Source: Progne subis subis
Lineage: Eukaryota; Chordata; Aves; Passeriformes; Hirundinidae
Reading direction: 5' to 3'
NCBI GenBank assembly: GCA_022316685.1
Contig: JAKJHU010001352.1
Span: 1-64,000, forward strand
DNA: 64,000 nt
Shown here: positions 36,430 through 48,189 of the stretch, one piece after another
How positions within the stretch are numbered: the first letter of the stretch is position 1
How the letters are laid out: each line of letters begins with the position of its first letter
Program-made: the position numbers and the translations under genes
Notes under the pieces: generated by a model
Told to the model about the DNA's origin: nothing
Databases searched by the model: none
What the model saw: the letters and a program-made list of their open reading frames with translations, nothing else

Positions 36430-36838
36430 CCAGTTTGGGTGATTTTAGGCAAAACTGGGGACGCTTAGGGGGGATTTTAGGCATATTTGATTGATTTTTG
36501 ACCAAACCTGGTGGGTTTTAGGGTGGATTTTATGTAATTTTAGATTATTTTAGTCCCATTTAGTTGATCTTAGGCAGAATCTGGTGGGGTATTTGGGTGA
36601 TTTTTGGATAAGCAAGGCAGTTTTACAGTGGATTTTAGATAATTTTAGATTAATTGAAGCCTATTTGCTTGGGGTTTCAACCCATTTGGGTGATTTTAGG
36701 CCAAATCTGGTGGGTTTTACAGGGGACTTTAGGTCCCTTTGGGTGATTTTAAGCCAAACCAAGTACTTACAGGGTGGATTTTATGACCTTTGGTGAGACT
36801 GAAGTGTGATTTGAGGGCATTTTTGTGTGGGTTTTTGT
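36430..36838 (-). repeat. GATTTTAGG-type diverged repeat at end of B arm, with LTR empty site
   Basis: Diverged units around 'gattttaggccaaatctggtgggttttagggtgg'. It matches 42985-44050 in reverse complement. The match continues across the position of the solo LTR in unit C: caaggc at 36613-36618 is the unoccupied site. Homology ends near 36838. Confidence 0.75.
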
Positions 36839-37395
36839 GAAAAGAGCATATTATATGACTCTACACAAGATATTTACTATATGTATTATGTTGTATTGAT
36901 TAGTAATGTTGTATTAATATTTTCATAGTATGGTAAATGTCGTTTTTTAGTTAAAATGTAGTTTTTATATACCAACCACACGAAAATGTAAATCTTTCAG
37001 AGAAAAAAAATTATGACTTCCTTATCAGAAGAGACCAGCTTCTCCTGCCTTGCTCAGACCCAAAAATACACCACAGAGATTAAGGGGAAAAAAGTGACAC
37101 TAACCAGAGAGAATTCTTTGTTTGAATGGAATTTATGCATCAAGTATGAAATGTATGAATATTCAACAGGCTATTGCTTTTAAGAGATATTCCTTTGTTA
37201 ACGGGCTCCTTCTTCAGAGCTTTTTGCTCAGGAAGGCACCCAGACATCTGTTACTTTGTTTTTATTGTCTCCTATTGTCCTAACCAAATTGTTCCATTTC
37301 TTTATTACCCTAATTTGATTTTTGTAACAATTTTATTACTATTAAACTTTAAAAATTTTAAAACAAGTGATTGGCGTTTTTGACAGCCCTGACCT
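36839..37395 (+). repeat. LTR-like sequence at the B-arm boundary
   Basis: Begins TGTGAAAAG exactly where homology to the C arm stops and ends near TTTGACA. It is A/T-rich, with attaaac near the 3' part and a C/T-rich R-like region. It resembles an avian retroviral LTR in layout. No target duplication or primer site is certain. Short frames in it are not genes. Confidence 0.35.
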
Positions 37396-39400
37396 CAAAT
37401 CCAGCCCCAGTTCCAGACCCTTCCTAAAGCCGCAGCCCTAAACCCAAGGCCACGTTTAACGCTGACCTTACACCCAGCCCCAATTCCATGAATGTGCCTC
37501 CTGAGGGGAACTTTGGGCCGTGAGTTGAGCTCAGGGACCTTGAGCTGAGGCTCAGGTGACACCATTGTCCAGTGATCCCAGGTCTAGGGAGAAGGAAGCA
37601 AGGCTGAGGGAGAAGAATGAATGCAAAAAGCCAAGCGCAGAGCTGTGCTGAGAATCATCCCTGGATTTTTCTACTTCATCTCTCTGCCACTCTCTTGTTT
37701 CCCCCTCCACCTTTTTTTGATGCTCTCCGACTATCACAGATCTGAGGAGGCCCAGGGAGGATCACTCTCCCTCTTATCACTCTTCCTCTCTGTCCTCTTC
37801 CCTTAAATGTGGGGGGTCGGATGGTCCCTGTCTCCCTCCATTCATTGGGGTGACCTCCTGAGAATCCCCTGGCGTGAGACGGACAGAGGCACCGGGTGCT
37901 CTCCGTCCTCCTCAGCTTCCTGAGGGGGGCCAGGTTCATCTCCATCCTCCACTCTGGGGGTCAGCTCATGTCTGTCCTCCTCGTCCGCAGTGGATGGGGG
38001 CTGGGTCGTTTCTGTTCGTGCTGTCCTTGGCCATGGGCTGGAGGAGGTCTCTGGAGCGGAGTTTCTGGTGGGGTCTCCGCACCTTTGTTTTTGCCCTTTG
38101 CTAGGATCAAGGTCTATGGTGGGGATGAGGGGATCAGCTCATCTCTGCCCTCCTCTCCTCGCTGCTGCTCCTCCGCTATGGAAGGGGCGGGTGGTGTGTG
38201 TCCTCATTTTCGGTGGGAATTTGGGGCATCAGCTCATGTCTGTCCTTGTCCCCGCAGTGAATGGGGCTGGGCTGTCTCCATTTGTGCTTCCCTTAGTGTG
38301 GGCTGGAGGTGCTCTCTGTGCAGCGGAGTTTCTGCCAGCGCAGCAGTCAGCACCCGAGAGAATGGGAGACGCGGCCGGCGCTGCCGGCACCCGGGACTGC
38401 GGGACATCACATCCTGCCAGCTTTCAGGGGAATGGCTTAAATCATGGAGCGTGACAACTTCCCCGGACATGCTTTGTGAAACAGAAGGTTTAATAAAGGA
38501 AAATAGTAAACATAAACAGAAAAATAAAATGCAAGTCGAACACAGTGCAGAGACCATCCTGACACTGTTACGGCAGTCCCAAAAAAGCTCTTTGGTTCTT
38601 TTGTGTAATCCCTTTAGTACTGAATAGTCCAGGTGGGTTCCACTGGCAAATTGCCAGTAAGGAAAGGTACAAACTTTGAAGGACAGTGACAAGGTCCAAC
38701 AGGGTGCTTCTCTCTTTGCATTGAGACAATTACAAAGAGAAAGACACAGAACTTTCTAGTTTGGTTTCCTTATGTTTCAAGTCAACTGAACCCCTTTTCC
38801 TTATACAGAAATGCTGACTCGGGAGTGGGGGGTGCATGACTCCAAGAGGGGCCCTGACAATATCCCAAAATGCTGCTGCTGCCCCGCACCATGTGGCCTC
38901 AGGCAGAGCCGAGTGGGGCGGGTGGTCGGGGCCGGGGAGACCCTTCCTAGCGGCGTGCCCCCTCTCAGCCCAGCCTCTGCGAAAGCGCAGCAGCAGTGAC
39001 AGAGACGGCGAGAGAGGGGAGCGTGCGAAGCCTCAGGCAACTACAAAGCACAACAGAAGCGGCACCGCGTTCCCTGCCTCCCCCAGCACAGCAAAATTCA
39101 CCCGGTAAAGCGTGGCCAACATCTTGTAAGCTGGGAAAGCCCTACCAGCCACTGCCACCGCTCCTACAACAGCCCCAAGCTCCCGTCTGCTGCGGGCCCT
39201 CGTACGCTGAGACTGTACTAGAGAAAAACCTAACTACACGTGATACGGAGGATGTTTATGGATAGAAAAATACAAGATTTTAGAAGCAGCTTTTGGTGAT
39301 TTTGTAGAAGTAGAGAAACAGCTTGTACTGAGAACACATAGAAGATTCGCTATGAAGCCTGGTTGTTAGGTAGTTACTGAGTAGAAGTCATACAGGTAAG
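37396..39400. other. Spacer sequence with short internal repeat, no gene recognised
   Basis: It contains three spaced copies of a 'cagctcatgtctgtcctc...ccgcagtg.atggggctgg' module (about 37965, 38130 and 38232) and an open frame of 243 codons (37896-38627) lacking known motifs and rich in Ser, Gly, Cys and Trp. The repeated ccgcag|tg looks like a duplicated splice-acceptor or simply part of the repeat. A/T-rich sequence with aataaa follows at 38490-38530. I cannot name a function. Confidence 0.4.
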
Positions 39401-39409
39401 ATGTATAAT

Positions 39410-39860
39410 GTTGGAACTCAGCAAAGCGGGACCTAGGGATTTGTCACAAATAGACAAAGCAGAACTTTGTGGCTTGAATCCAGCAAAATCAAGCTCCTAA
39501 TTTCTGGCAAGAGCAAAGTGACCTGAAAAAGAGCCAAACCTCCACTGTGCCTGCCCAGAAGCGAAGAACAACCTGAGGAAGACATCGGCCTTCCTCCCAA
39601 GAGCCCAGCTCAGGAGCACCAGGAGCTGTGACAGCTAATTAGAATACAAAGCGAGAGAAGGCGGGGAATGGGCGGGTGGGGAGGTGTGGGTTTGTGGGAT
39701 CAATGTATATTTAAACCTGGACCTTGCTCTGACCAGGGACGCACGCTTTGGAGGAGACATCCCCCCGCGTGTCCCAGCTGGACAGAAAACATACCTGCTG
39801 TACAATTTCTAATTGTAAAGTCCTTATTCTACGCTCCCCACGAGTAACCCCATCCTGAGG
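39410..39860 (+). repeat. Probable LTR fragment in spacer
   Basis: Begins tgttggaactcagc, has a TATA-like gtatatttaaacc at about 39706 followed about 20-30 bp on by a transcript-start-like region and a GC-rich R-like segment (gaggagacatccccccgcg). No partner LTR, primer site or target duplication was found, and the 3' edge is unclear. Confidence 0.4.
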
Positions 39861-40715
39861 GGCCCCCGAGCAGCGCCGCGCCCCCCACACCGGGCCCGGA
39901 GAGCAGAGCACGGGCAGGATGGCCGCGGGGAGCGGCGGGCGTCCCTCCCAGCCACGCTGCCACAGCCCACTGCCCGTGGGAATGCAGATGGTCAACAGGC
40001 AGAAAAAACCCAGAAAGGACTCACCACAAAATTATGCTTTCAACAATTGGACACAACAAATAGTCACCATTAAAACAAATATCCATTCTAATACTGTTTT
40101 TAAATAGTCTCAACAGTTTAGTCCTAACTGTAGTAAACTCTCTTCTTTGCAGGTGTGCATTGAAGTTACAATATAATGCAATGTGATATTTAAAAATGTG
40201 ATTTAATTTGACAATTTTTTTCTGCATAAAACTCATCATCATTTACATGCTGTTTTTACCCTCCAAAGAAAAAGGCAAGCACCAAGATATTTATTTTTCT
40301 CTTCCAAAAATCCTACCATTTCAGTTACAGCATTTCAACAAAGCATTTTCATGCAAAAAATTACTAACAGCCACCTTTCAGATTTCACTCATGCCAACTC
40401 CTCTTAAAATCAACAGCAATTTTCTAAAACTAAAAGCAAGTCACTTGGACTAACTGATTCAGCTAACAGGAGTTAAACCTTCTTTCCTCTCAGATAAACA
40501 TGAAAAGCCTCATCCAGAAGAGGCTCTTCAAGCCCTCACTGTGATAAAGAGGCCCTTCAGCAGCAGCAGACCCTGAGTGATGGTAAAACATATGGGCAGT
40601 TTAAAGTTTCACCTGATTCCTTTTGTTCCAAAGCACACATTTTGTTCCTGTTCTAATTGTTCAACAAAGAAAGGTGAAAAGGTGTGGGGTGGGTGTACAC
40701 CCACTTCAAGAGATG
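39861..40715. other. Spacer sequence, nothing recognised
   Basis: A short GC-rich stretch, then A/T-rich DNA. Frames below 100 codons have no motif. It leads into the inverted minisatellite at 40720. Confidence 0.5.
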
Positions 40716-40719
40716 ATGA

Positions 40720-41915
40720 ACATGCTGAGTGCAACTGGGATATACTGGGAGGGTCTGGAACCATACTGGGGGGGACTGGAACAACACTGGGAACAGCTGG
40801 GACCATGCTGGGAATGACTGGGACCATGCTACAGGAAACTGGGAGTGACTGGATCTACACTGAGGGCAACTGGGCATGACTGGGACCATGCTGAGAGGGA
40901 CTGGGACTATTCCAGGGGAAACTGGGATCATACTGGCAGGAACTGGGAACAAGTGGAACTATGCTGGGGCAACTGGGATCATACTGGGATAACCATGGGA
41001 ACAGCTGGGTCCATGCTGGGGAGAACTGGGATCAAACTAAGGGTGATGGGAATCATACTGGGATTCAATAGAAGTTTTTGTGAGCAACTGGAATCATGAT
41101 GAGAGCACCTGGGATGAGGTGGGAGTGACTGGGAGCATGCTGGCTGTGACTGGGATATACTGGGAGAGACAAGGAGCAACTGGGATTATACTGGAGGCTA
41201 CTGGGGTCATGCTGGCATTGAAATGGAGCAACTGGGATCACACTGGGAGCCACTGGCATTAGACTGCAAGTGACTGGGAGTGACTGGAATTAGGTTGCAA
41301 GTGACTGGCATCATATTGAGAGTAACTACAATCATACTGGGATTAGAGTGGGTGTCAATGGACCCTGGCTGGGGGTTACTGTGAGATATCAGGCCCATGG
41401 TGGCAGCCAAGTGGGGACACACGGGGAGGAACTGGGAGCAACTGGGATAAAACTGGGGGCAAGTGAACCAAACTGAGGTAACTGGGAGTGCCTGGGAATG
41501 ACTATGAGAATGTCCAGGGACACTGGGATATACTGGGAGTGTCTGAGACCATAGGGTTGGTGACTGGGACCAACCTGGGAGAGACTGGCTATGTGCTGGG
41601 GGAAACAGGGACCGTGCTGGGGACACTGGAGCAAGGTGGGAGTGACTGGGGCCCTGCTGGGAGAGACTGGGATCCCCTGGGAGTGCCTAGGACTATGCTC
41701 GGGGCAACTGGGAGAACTGGGAACACACTGGACGAATGTGGGAGTACCTGAGAGCAACTGGGACTGTGCTGGGAGTAAATGAAATCACAATATGGAATGA
41801 CAAGGAATGACCAGGAATGAGAGGAAGTGACCAGGCCCATACTGGGAGTGACCGGGCTCATATTGGGAGTGCCGAGGAAAGTCGAACCACACAGCAGGGG
41901 TAACTGGGCACATAC
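40720..41915 (-). repeat. Orphan minisatellite 2 array (inverted, no ZNF exons attached)
   Basis: 'actgggatcatactggga'-type units in the same orientation as unit B. Particular variants, such as the block with 'gagcaactggaatcatgatgagagc', match the reverse complement of 2600-2740. It is about 1.2 kb and is not followed by finger exons, so it looks like a fourth, partial unit (D). Confidence 0.75.
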
Positions 41916-42519
41916 TGGCAGCAGCCACTTCCAGCACCAAGACCCCCAAACCCCTTTCCCAGTGATCCCACCCCTCCAGCCCCAGTAGCCCCTGACGGGG
42001 TCCCGGCAATCCCAGGGCTCCCCCCTGTTTCAGGCTCCCTGCTTTGTGCTTCTGGGGCTCTCCTTTCTCCAGGGTCCCATTTAGGGAAGCTGTGGCTCTC
42101 CCGGGGCTCCCCAAACCCGGTGTCCCCCCACCAGTCTCAGAGCTCAGAAGGCCTGGCCCAGGAAGCCCAACCGCATCCCCCTGTCCCCCACCATGCTCTG
42201 CCGCCAACGGGACCCCCCAAAAACACATCCCGGAGAGCTCCTGATGTCCTCCCAAGGGCCATCTGCTGGATAACTTTGGAATCCCTGCAAGGTCTAAATA
42301 TCCCCCCGCAAAAACCCGAAGCCCAGGGACCCTGCCACGGGATATTTGGGGAGAGCTCCCCCTCCCCGGACACCTGCGGAATGGCGGATGATGCTCCCGA
42401 GTGTGCTGCGGGTTCAGGGAGCGCTGGAGCCGCCCGATTCCTCCTCTCCTGTTCCCCTCCTGCTGCCGCTCTGCCTCTTCCTCCCCATCTCCTCCTGCCC
42501 CGTCTGAACCCCGAACGGT
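41916..42519. other. GC-rich segment with possible first exon of partial unit D
   Basis: Non-repeat GC-rich DNA. On the plus strand a frame at 42380-42521 (MADDAPECAAGSGSAG...) ends near a donor-like cg|gtgagg. On the minus strand, which is the direction expected from the paralogous promoters, a donor-like cag|gtgtcc occurs at about 42367-42375. Neither strand is proven; this may be a decayed promoter exon. Confidence 0.3.
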
Positions 42520-42700
42520 GAGGGCGGGGTCAAGGAAAGGTCGGGGGGAAACTGTGTGTGGAAAGGGGCGGGGTCAAGGAAAGGGCGGAACTGTGAAGGG
42601 AAAGGGGCGGGGTCAAGGAAAGGGCGGGAACTGTGAGGGGAAAAGGGGCGGGGTCAAGGAAAGGGCAAGAACTGTGAGGGGAAAAAAAGTGCGGCCAAGG
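42520..42700 (-). promoter_or_regulatory. Tandem GC-box array (about four units)
   Basis: Four imperfect units of about 40 bp, each carrying ggggcggggtc plus aaggaaagggc. They are related to the single GC-box blocks of promoters B (34905-34965) and C (45265-45300). The array would offer repeated SP/KLF-type sites. NRF1 and ETS motifs of the other promoters are not seen nearby. Confidence 0.55.
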
Positions 42701-42749
42701 CAACGCAGGGTCCTAAAAGGGCCCGTTTAGACATTTTTCATAGCTAAGG

Positions 42750-43187
42750 ATCACACAAAAGGGTCTAAAAAATTACCCAGAGGGACCGAAAATCCACCCT
42801 AAACCCAACCAGGTTTGGCTTCAAATCACCCAAAGAGGCTTGCAATCACCACAAAGTAGACTTCAATAAAAGAGGGCCTGAAATCCAACCTAAATTCATA
42901 ATTTGGCCTTAAATCATCCAAATAGTGTTAAAATCATACAAAGGAGTCTAAAATGCAACCAAGGAGGCAAAAAATTGCCCCAAACTGGTTGAAAACACAT
43001 GCAAAAATGCCATCAAATCACCCTTAAATCTCACCCAAGCGCAAAAAATCCACTCTGAAAATACCTGGTTTGGCTTAAAATCACCCAAGGGGACCTGATG
43101 TCCACTGTAAAACCCACCGAATGGGTCGAAACCCCAAGCAAATAGGCCTCAATTCATCTAAAATTATCTAAAATCCACCCTAAAACT
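42750..43187 (+). repeat. CCTAAAATC-type diverged repeat, inner C arm
   Basis: Units around 'aaatccaccctaaaacccacc' and 'aaatcacccaaa'. From about 42985 it pairs with 36838-36620 of the B arm in reverse complement. The portion before that is related repeat without a clear partner. Confidence 0.65.
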
Positions 43188-43193
43188 GCCCTG

Positions 43194-43839
43194 TGTTGGA
43201 GTCCAGGGCATTCCTTTGGTTGCCCTGGAGGGTCAGAGACCTGGGCAGGGGGCTCTGAGACCCCAGCCCAGAGCTCAGAGAGACTCTGGCTTTGATCTCA
43301 GTCTATGGGAAAAACTTCCTAAACTGAGAGAGGGTTTGCAGGCCACGGGAGTGTGAAAAATAGTAGTTTAGTTTATCACAGAGTGAAAAAAATAGTAATT
43401 TTAGGTTCATAGCATTGGAGTGAATGGGGACAAGATGGAGAATCTGGGGCGTTGCCTCCTTCTTCTTCCTTCTCTTTCCCTCACTCCATTTCTGCTATGA
43501 CGTTAGCACAAAGTAGTTCGTGAGGATTGGGTCAGTGTATAGATGACTTTTTTAGTAATAGTGATAGACATTGGTAAGAAATAGTAAATAACGAACACGT
43601 AGTAATTAGTATAAAAGATTAAGGACTGCCCAGCTCGGGGGGAGACGTGAGAAGTCCATGCAGCTGCAAACATCATGTTGGACTGTGAGAAATTTGTAAG
43701 ATAAGAAACAATAAACGAAAAATGCAACCTTGAAAAATCTACACCTGAAGACTCCGTCTCTTCCTTCGGCTTGGCTCAGAGCTGTGCAGGGGGGAAAGGG
43801 ACCCTGAAACCACCTGAATGTTGGGGAAGCCCTCCAACA
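43194..43839 (+). mobile_element. Solo LTR with perfect 6-bp target duplication
   Basis: A 646-bp element with inverted termini TGTTGGAG / CTCCAACA, flanked by gccctg on both sides (43188-43193 and 43840-43845). It contains a TATA-like tataaaaga (about 43611) and aataaa (about 43709). The six-base duplication suggests a class II (alpha/beta-like) ERV. Unit B has the empty site at 36613-36618, so this insertion came after the B/C duplication. It is a product of LTR-LTR recombination, and no coding part is left. Confidence 0.9.
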
Positions 43840-43845
43840 GCCCTG

Positions 43846-44049
43846 CTTACCCAAAATCACCAAAATGGGATTAAACCCCACCAGATTTTGCCTAAAATCA
43901 CTCAAATGGGATTAAATATTCTAAAATTATCTAAAATCCAGTCTAAAACCCACCAGATTTGGCCACAAATCATCCAAAGGTTCCTAAAATCCACACCAAT
44001 AGTCCCCAGTTTTGCCTAAAATCACCCAAACTGGCCTAAAATCTCCCTA
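43846..44049 (+). repeat. CCTAAAATC-type repeat, C arm
   Basis: Continuation of the diverged repeat beyond the solo LTR. Reverse-complement match to 36430-36612. Confidence 0.7.
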
Positions 44050-45180
44050 ATCAAGACTGAGACCGAGATTGAGACCATAATCAGCACCAGAACAGGCACC
44101 AGCACCGAGACTGAGACCAACATCGGACCCGAGCCTGCCACCGCTCTGGTACTGGGACCAAGAATGAGATTGGCACTGAGGAGCACTCCGGGACCAAGAC
44201 AGGCAGTGGTACCGACACTGGGGACCGGCACTGATCCGAGACCGAGACTGAGGCCGGGACTGAAACCGGGCCTGGCACCGAGCCTGGCACCCCTGGAGTG
44301 TGTGCCATGCAGGACCAGACAGACTGGGATCATGCGGACTGGCACCTTGTAGGCTGGGATTGTACACACTGGGATCACACGGACTGGGATTTCACAGGCT
44401 GGCAGCGCATGGATCAGAACCACAGAGACTGGGATCATACAAACTGGGATCATATGGAGTGGGATGGCTGCACCGGAACGACGCGAACCGAGGCGGTCCC
44501 GCCCGGCCCAGGGCTCCCTCCCAGTCCCGCCCGGGTGTGCGGCCAAAACTGCCCGGAGCGAACGCGGCGGTCCCGGAGCGATCCTGGAGCCAATCCCGGA
44601 GCGATTCGGGGTCCGAATCCCCGTCCCGGCGCCTCCAGTCTCAAGTCTCAGTCCCGGAGCGCTCCCGGTGCTGATTCCGGTCCCGGTGTCAATCTCGATC
44701 CCGGAGCGGGTGCCATTCTTGGTGCCAGTGCCGGTTTCCCGTTCCACTCCTGGTCTCAGTCTCGGTCTCGGACTCGGTCTCAGAGCGTTCCCGGTACCGG
44801 AGCCGGTGCCGGTCTTGGTCCCGGAGTGCTCCCAGTGCCAATCTCAGTCTCGGTCCCGGAGCAGTTCCAGTCTCGGTGCTGGTTTCCGGTGCCGCTCTTG
44901 GTCTCGGTCCTGGCGTGCTCCCGGTCTCGGTTCTGGCCGCAGTCCTGGAGCAGTCCTGGAGCGCTCCCGCCGCGGTGCCGGTTCCAAAGCATTCCCGGTG
45001 CCGGTCCCAGTGTCACTCTTGGTGTCAGTCTTGGTCCCTGCACCGGTTCTGGTGCCGGGTTTGGTCTCGGTCTCGGTCCCAGTGCCGGTCCCAGAGCGGT
45101 GCCGGTCCTCGGTTCCGGTGTCGGTCTCAGTCTTGGTGCTGGTGTCGGTTCTGGTGCTGATCTCGGTCTCGGTGCCGGAG
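44050..45180 (+). repeat. Minisatellite 1/3-type arrays upstream of promoter C
   Basis: Three sub-blocks: 'gagaccgag' units (44050-44300), 'actgggatcatgcggactgg' units (44300-44465) and 'ggtctcggtcccagt' units (44640-45180), with a GC-rich link (44466-44640). They mirror 35036-36425 in reverse complement. Frames up to 309 codons are artefacts. Confidence 0.8.
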
Positions 45181-45189
45181 ATTTCAGAC

Positions 45190-45530
45190 CCTTTTGGGTG
45201 ATTTTAGGGCAAAGCGAGCCCTTGTAGGAGGGCGCGTCCCCTTGGCCACGCCCACTCTCCTCCTTCGTTCCCGCCCTTTCCTTGGCCCCGCCCCCTTTCC
45301 CCTGCCGGGCCCTGCGCTTTCCCTGAGCCCGCCTCATTTCATTCCTTCCCTGCGCTTTCATTGGCCGCAGCTCTCTTCTCCATTGAGCCCCGCCTATCTG
45401 CTGGCGCGTTGTCTCCGGCGCATGCGCAGAGTGCTCGGAAGTTGCTTCCCCGGAGTGCCGCCATCTTTGCTCCTGGTCCCCGACGGGGCTCCCGCGTGTC
45501 TGAGAGCTACGGTGGGACAATGGGGGATCT
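45190..45530 (+). promoter_or_regulatory. CpG-island promoter of ZNF gene C
   Basis: GC boxes at about 45280-45300, an inverted CCAAT (attgg, 45360-45364), NRF1-like gcgcatgcgc (45418-45427), ETS-like cggaagt (45436-45442) and YY1-like gccgccatctt (45457-45467). It is followed by a donor-like ctacg|gtggg near 45510. There is no TATA box. Architecture and order match promoter B. An untranslated exon spliced about 4 kb downstream to 49496 is inferred. Confidence 0.7.
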
Positions 45531-45539
45531 CTCGGGGAT

Positions 45540-46080
45540 CCTGAGGGGTCTGAGTGGGCCTGGGGGTCTCTCTAGGGGATTTCGGGGATCTCTAGGGGAT
45601 TTGGAGGGTCTGCGGGTGTCCCTAAGGGAGTTAGGGGCTCTCTAGGGGTCTGGGCTGTCTCTAGAGGATCCAGAGGAGTCCGTAAAGGGGCACGGGGGGG
45701 TCCCTAAATGGTGTCGTGGAGTCTCTTTAGGGCTTTGTGCGTTTCAGGTCTCTATTGGGGATCTATAGGTGTCTGGGGGAGCCTATGCGGTTTCCGGGGA
45801 GGTCTGGGGGTGTCTGTGGGTCCCTATGGGGGATTTGGGGGGGTCTAGGGGTCTCCAGAGAGGGTCTGAGGGCGCTATAGGGATCTCTGGGCCATCTATA
45901 GAGAGTCCAGGGGCCTGGGTGTCCCTGTGGGCGATCTGGGTGGGTCTCTAGGGCCTCTGGGAGTCCTTATAGGGGATTTGGGGGGTCTCAGGAGCTCTAG
46001 AGGCTCTATAGGGGTTTGGGGGAGCCAAGAAAGGGTCCAGGAGGGTCTGGGAGGTTTCAGTATCTCTATAGGAAGATTCT
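45540..46080 (+). repeat. G-rich minisatellite immediately downstream of promoter C
   Basis: Sense-strand units such as 'ggggatttcggggatctcta' with many GGG runs. Matches 34150-34690 in reverse complement. Confidence 0.75.
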
Positions 46081-46089
46081 GGGGTCCTT

Positions 46090-47140
46090 CAAGGGGATTT
46101 TTTTTGCAATTTTGGGCTCTGTATGGGGAATTCTTGGTGTCCAAATCGGGCAATTTTGGTTTTTCTATTGGGAATTTTTTTGAATTTTGGGGCAAATGCA
46201 GGAATTTGGGGAATTTCAGGTCCAAGTGTGGGAATTTTGAGATCTCTCGGGAGGATTTTCGGGGAATTTTGTATCCAAACATGGGAAATTTGGGAATTTT
46301 AGGTCCAAATGTAGGAAATCTTGGCAATTTGACTCCAAATGTGGGAATTTTTTTCCCTATTTCCTCTTTAAGTTTCTGGTGATTGGCACTTCCAGCATCG
46401 GCAAATCCAAACCTGCTGCAGCCCTTCATCAAGAGCAAGTGTAGGAAAATGCTGGGAATTTTCAGGTATTTTGGGAATTCTGGGCAGATATTAGGGGATT
46501 TTTGGGGAGATTTTTTGATATATTTCTGGGCACTTCAAGGGGTTTTTGGTTTGTTTTTTGTTGGTTTTTGGGTGGTTTTTGTGTGTGTGTGGTGGGTTTT
46601 TTAGGGTGTTTTTTTTGTTGGTTTTTTATCTTCATTCTCTGCGTGGTTTTTTTTTGGCTTGGTGAATTTCTTGAAATTTGGGGAATATTATTGGCATTTT
46701 GGAGAATTTTCAAAGTTTTCCTTTCTTTTAGCCCTTTTAATTCTCTTTCAATTTTATTTTCAATTTTGCTTTTTTGGCGCAATTTTTGGACAATTGTTTT
46801 GCATTTTTGAAAATCTTTGTTCTTCCAGGCTCTCCTCCATCCTGCAGCATATTGGGGCATTTTCTGTCACTTTTGAGTAATTTTTGGTCACTTTTGGGCC
46901 ATTTTTGGCCATTTTTGTGGCGTTTTCTGTCATATTGGGTAATTTGGGGCAATTTTCTCTCATTTTGGGTACATTTGAGGGGATTTTTGCTCACTTTCGG
47001 GCCATTCTCTGTCATTTTGGGCTGTTTTTTGTAGTTTTGGGTACATTTCTAGTCAGCTTTTGATAATTTTGGGGCCATTTTCTGCCATTTTTTGGTCTCT
47101 TGAGGGGTGTTTTTGGTGACTTTTGAGCCCTTCTTTGTGT
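46090..47140 (+). repeat. T/G-rich intron sequence, unit C
   Basis: Collinear with 1-960. It includes long T runs (46570-46660) and diverged 'tcacttttgggccattttt' units. No coding potential. Confidence 0.7.
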
Positions 47141-47144
47141 CTTC

Positions 47145-47610
47145 AAGTCCCGGTCTCAGTGTTTGATCTCAGCGCAGTCCAGGTCCCAGTGCCGGTAGCG
47201 GTATCAGTCTTGGTCCCGGAGTGCTCCCAGTGCCAGTCTCAGTCTGGGTCCCAGTCCCGGAGCGGTGCCAGTCTCGGTGCTGGTTCCGGTGCCGGTCTTG
47301 GTCTCAGTCTTGGTGCCAGTGCCAGTTCTGGTGTCAGTTACGGTCTTGGTGTCAGTCCCGGTCCGGTGCCTCTGTGGCGCCGGTTCTCAGTTCCGGTGTA
47401 CTGGTTCCGGTCCTGGTCCCGGTGCTGCAGCGGTGCCACTCTCAGTTCTGGTGTCGGTTCTGGTGCCAGTCTTGGTCTCGGTGCCCGTCCCAGAGCAGCG
47501 CCGCTGTCGGTGCCGGTCTCGGATTCGGTGTCGGTCTCAGTCTTGGTGCTGGTGCCGGTTCTGGTGCTGATCCTTGGTGTGGGTCTCAGTCCAGGTGCTG
47601 GAGATTTTAG
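47145..47610 (+). repeat. Minisatellite 1, unit C
   Basis: Collinear with 985-1435, differing by scattered substitutions and a few single-base indels. Confidence 0.85.
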
Positions 47611-47614
47611 GCCC

Positions 47615-48180
47615 ATTTGGGTAATTTGGGCCAAAGCGTGTTGCGTTGTGGTTTTTGGGAGTGGAGCTGAAGCCCAGAGCCGATAAGCCTCTGCGGTGGA
47701 AAGGCCGCTTGGGGAAGCTCAGGCGAAGCAGTCAAGCTCACACATGCACACACGCCACGTGGGCAGCTCAGCAAGGAGAGGCCAGAAGGCCTTGGCACTG
47801 GATCAGTTCCAGCCAGGTTTATTTCCAGAAGCCCAAGGGGAATCCAGATTGGAAAGGGGAGCATGTGTGCCGGTCTGCAGCTCAAGTGTGAGCTTCAGCA
47901 GCCCAAGACCTTGAGGCACGGGGGCAGAGCAAAGGGCAGGAAAGGTCAGTGTCCTCTAGGGAAAAGGGGGCCAGTCCCCGGGAACCCCAAACCAATGGAG
48001 ACCCAGAGGAAAGGAGAAACCAAAGGGCCAGGGGAATCAGGGAGGGGAGAAACTGAGGCAAACCATCGTGTCCAGAGCCCCATTGGGAAGTTGTCTGTCT
48101 CAGGCTGGGCAGGTGACTCTATGATGTGTCCTGCCAAGGCCAGGCCCTAGGTATTATGGCAAGGGGCTGCAGGGACTCCA
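47615..48180 (+). other. Non-repetitive intron segment, unit C
   Basis: Collinear with 1440-1985 and inverted relative to 32060-32625. No recognised product. Confidence 0.6.
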
Positions 48181-48189
48181 CATTGAGCA

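Noticed and set aside
37396..37480. Telomere-type repeat from 'ccctaaaccc'
   Set aside because: Only isolated, non-tandem matches; no (TTAGGG)n array.
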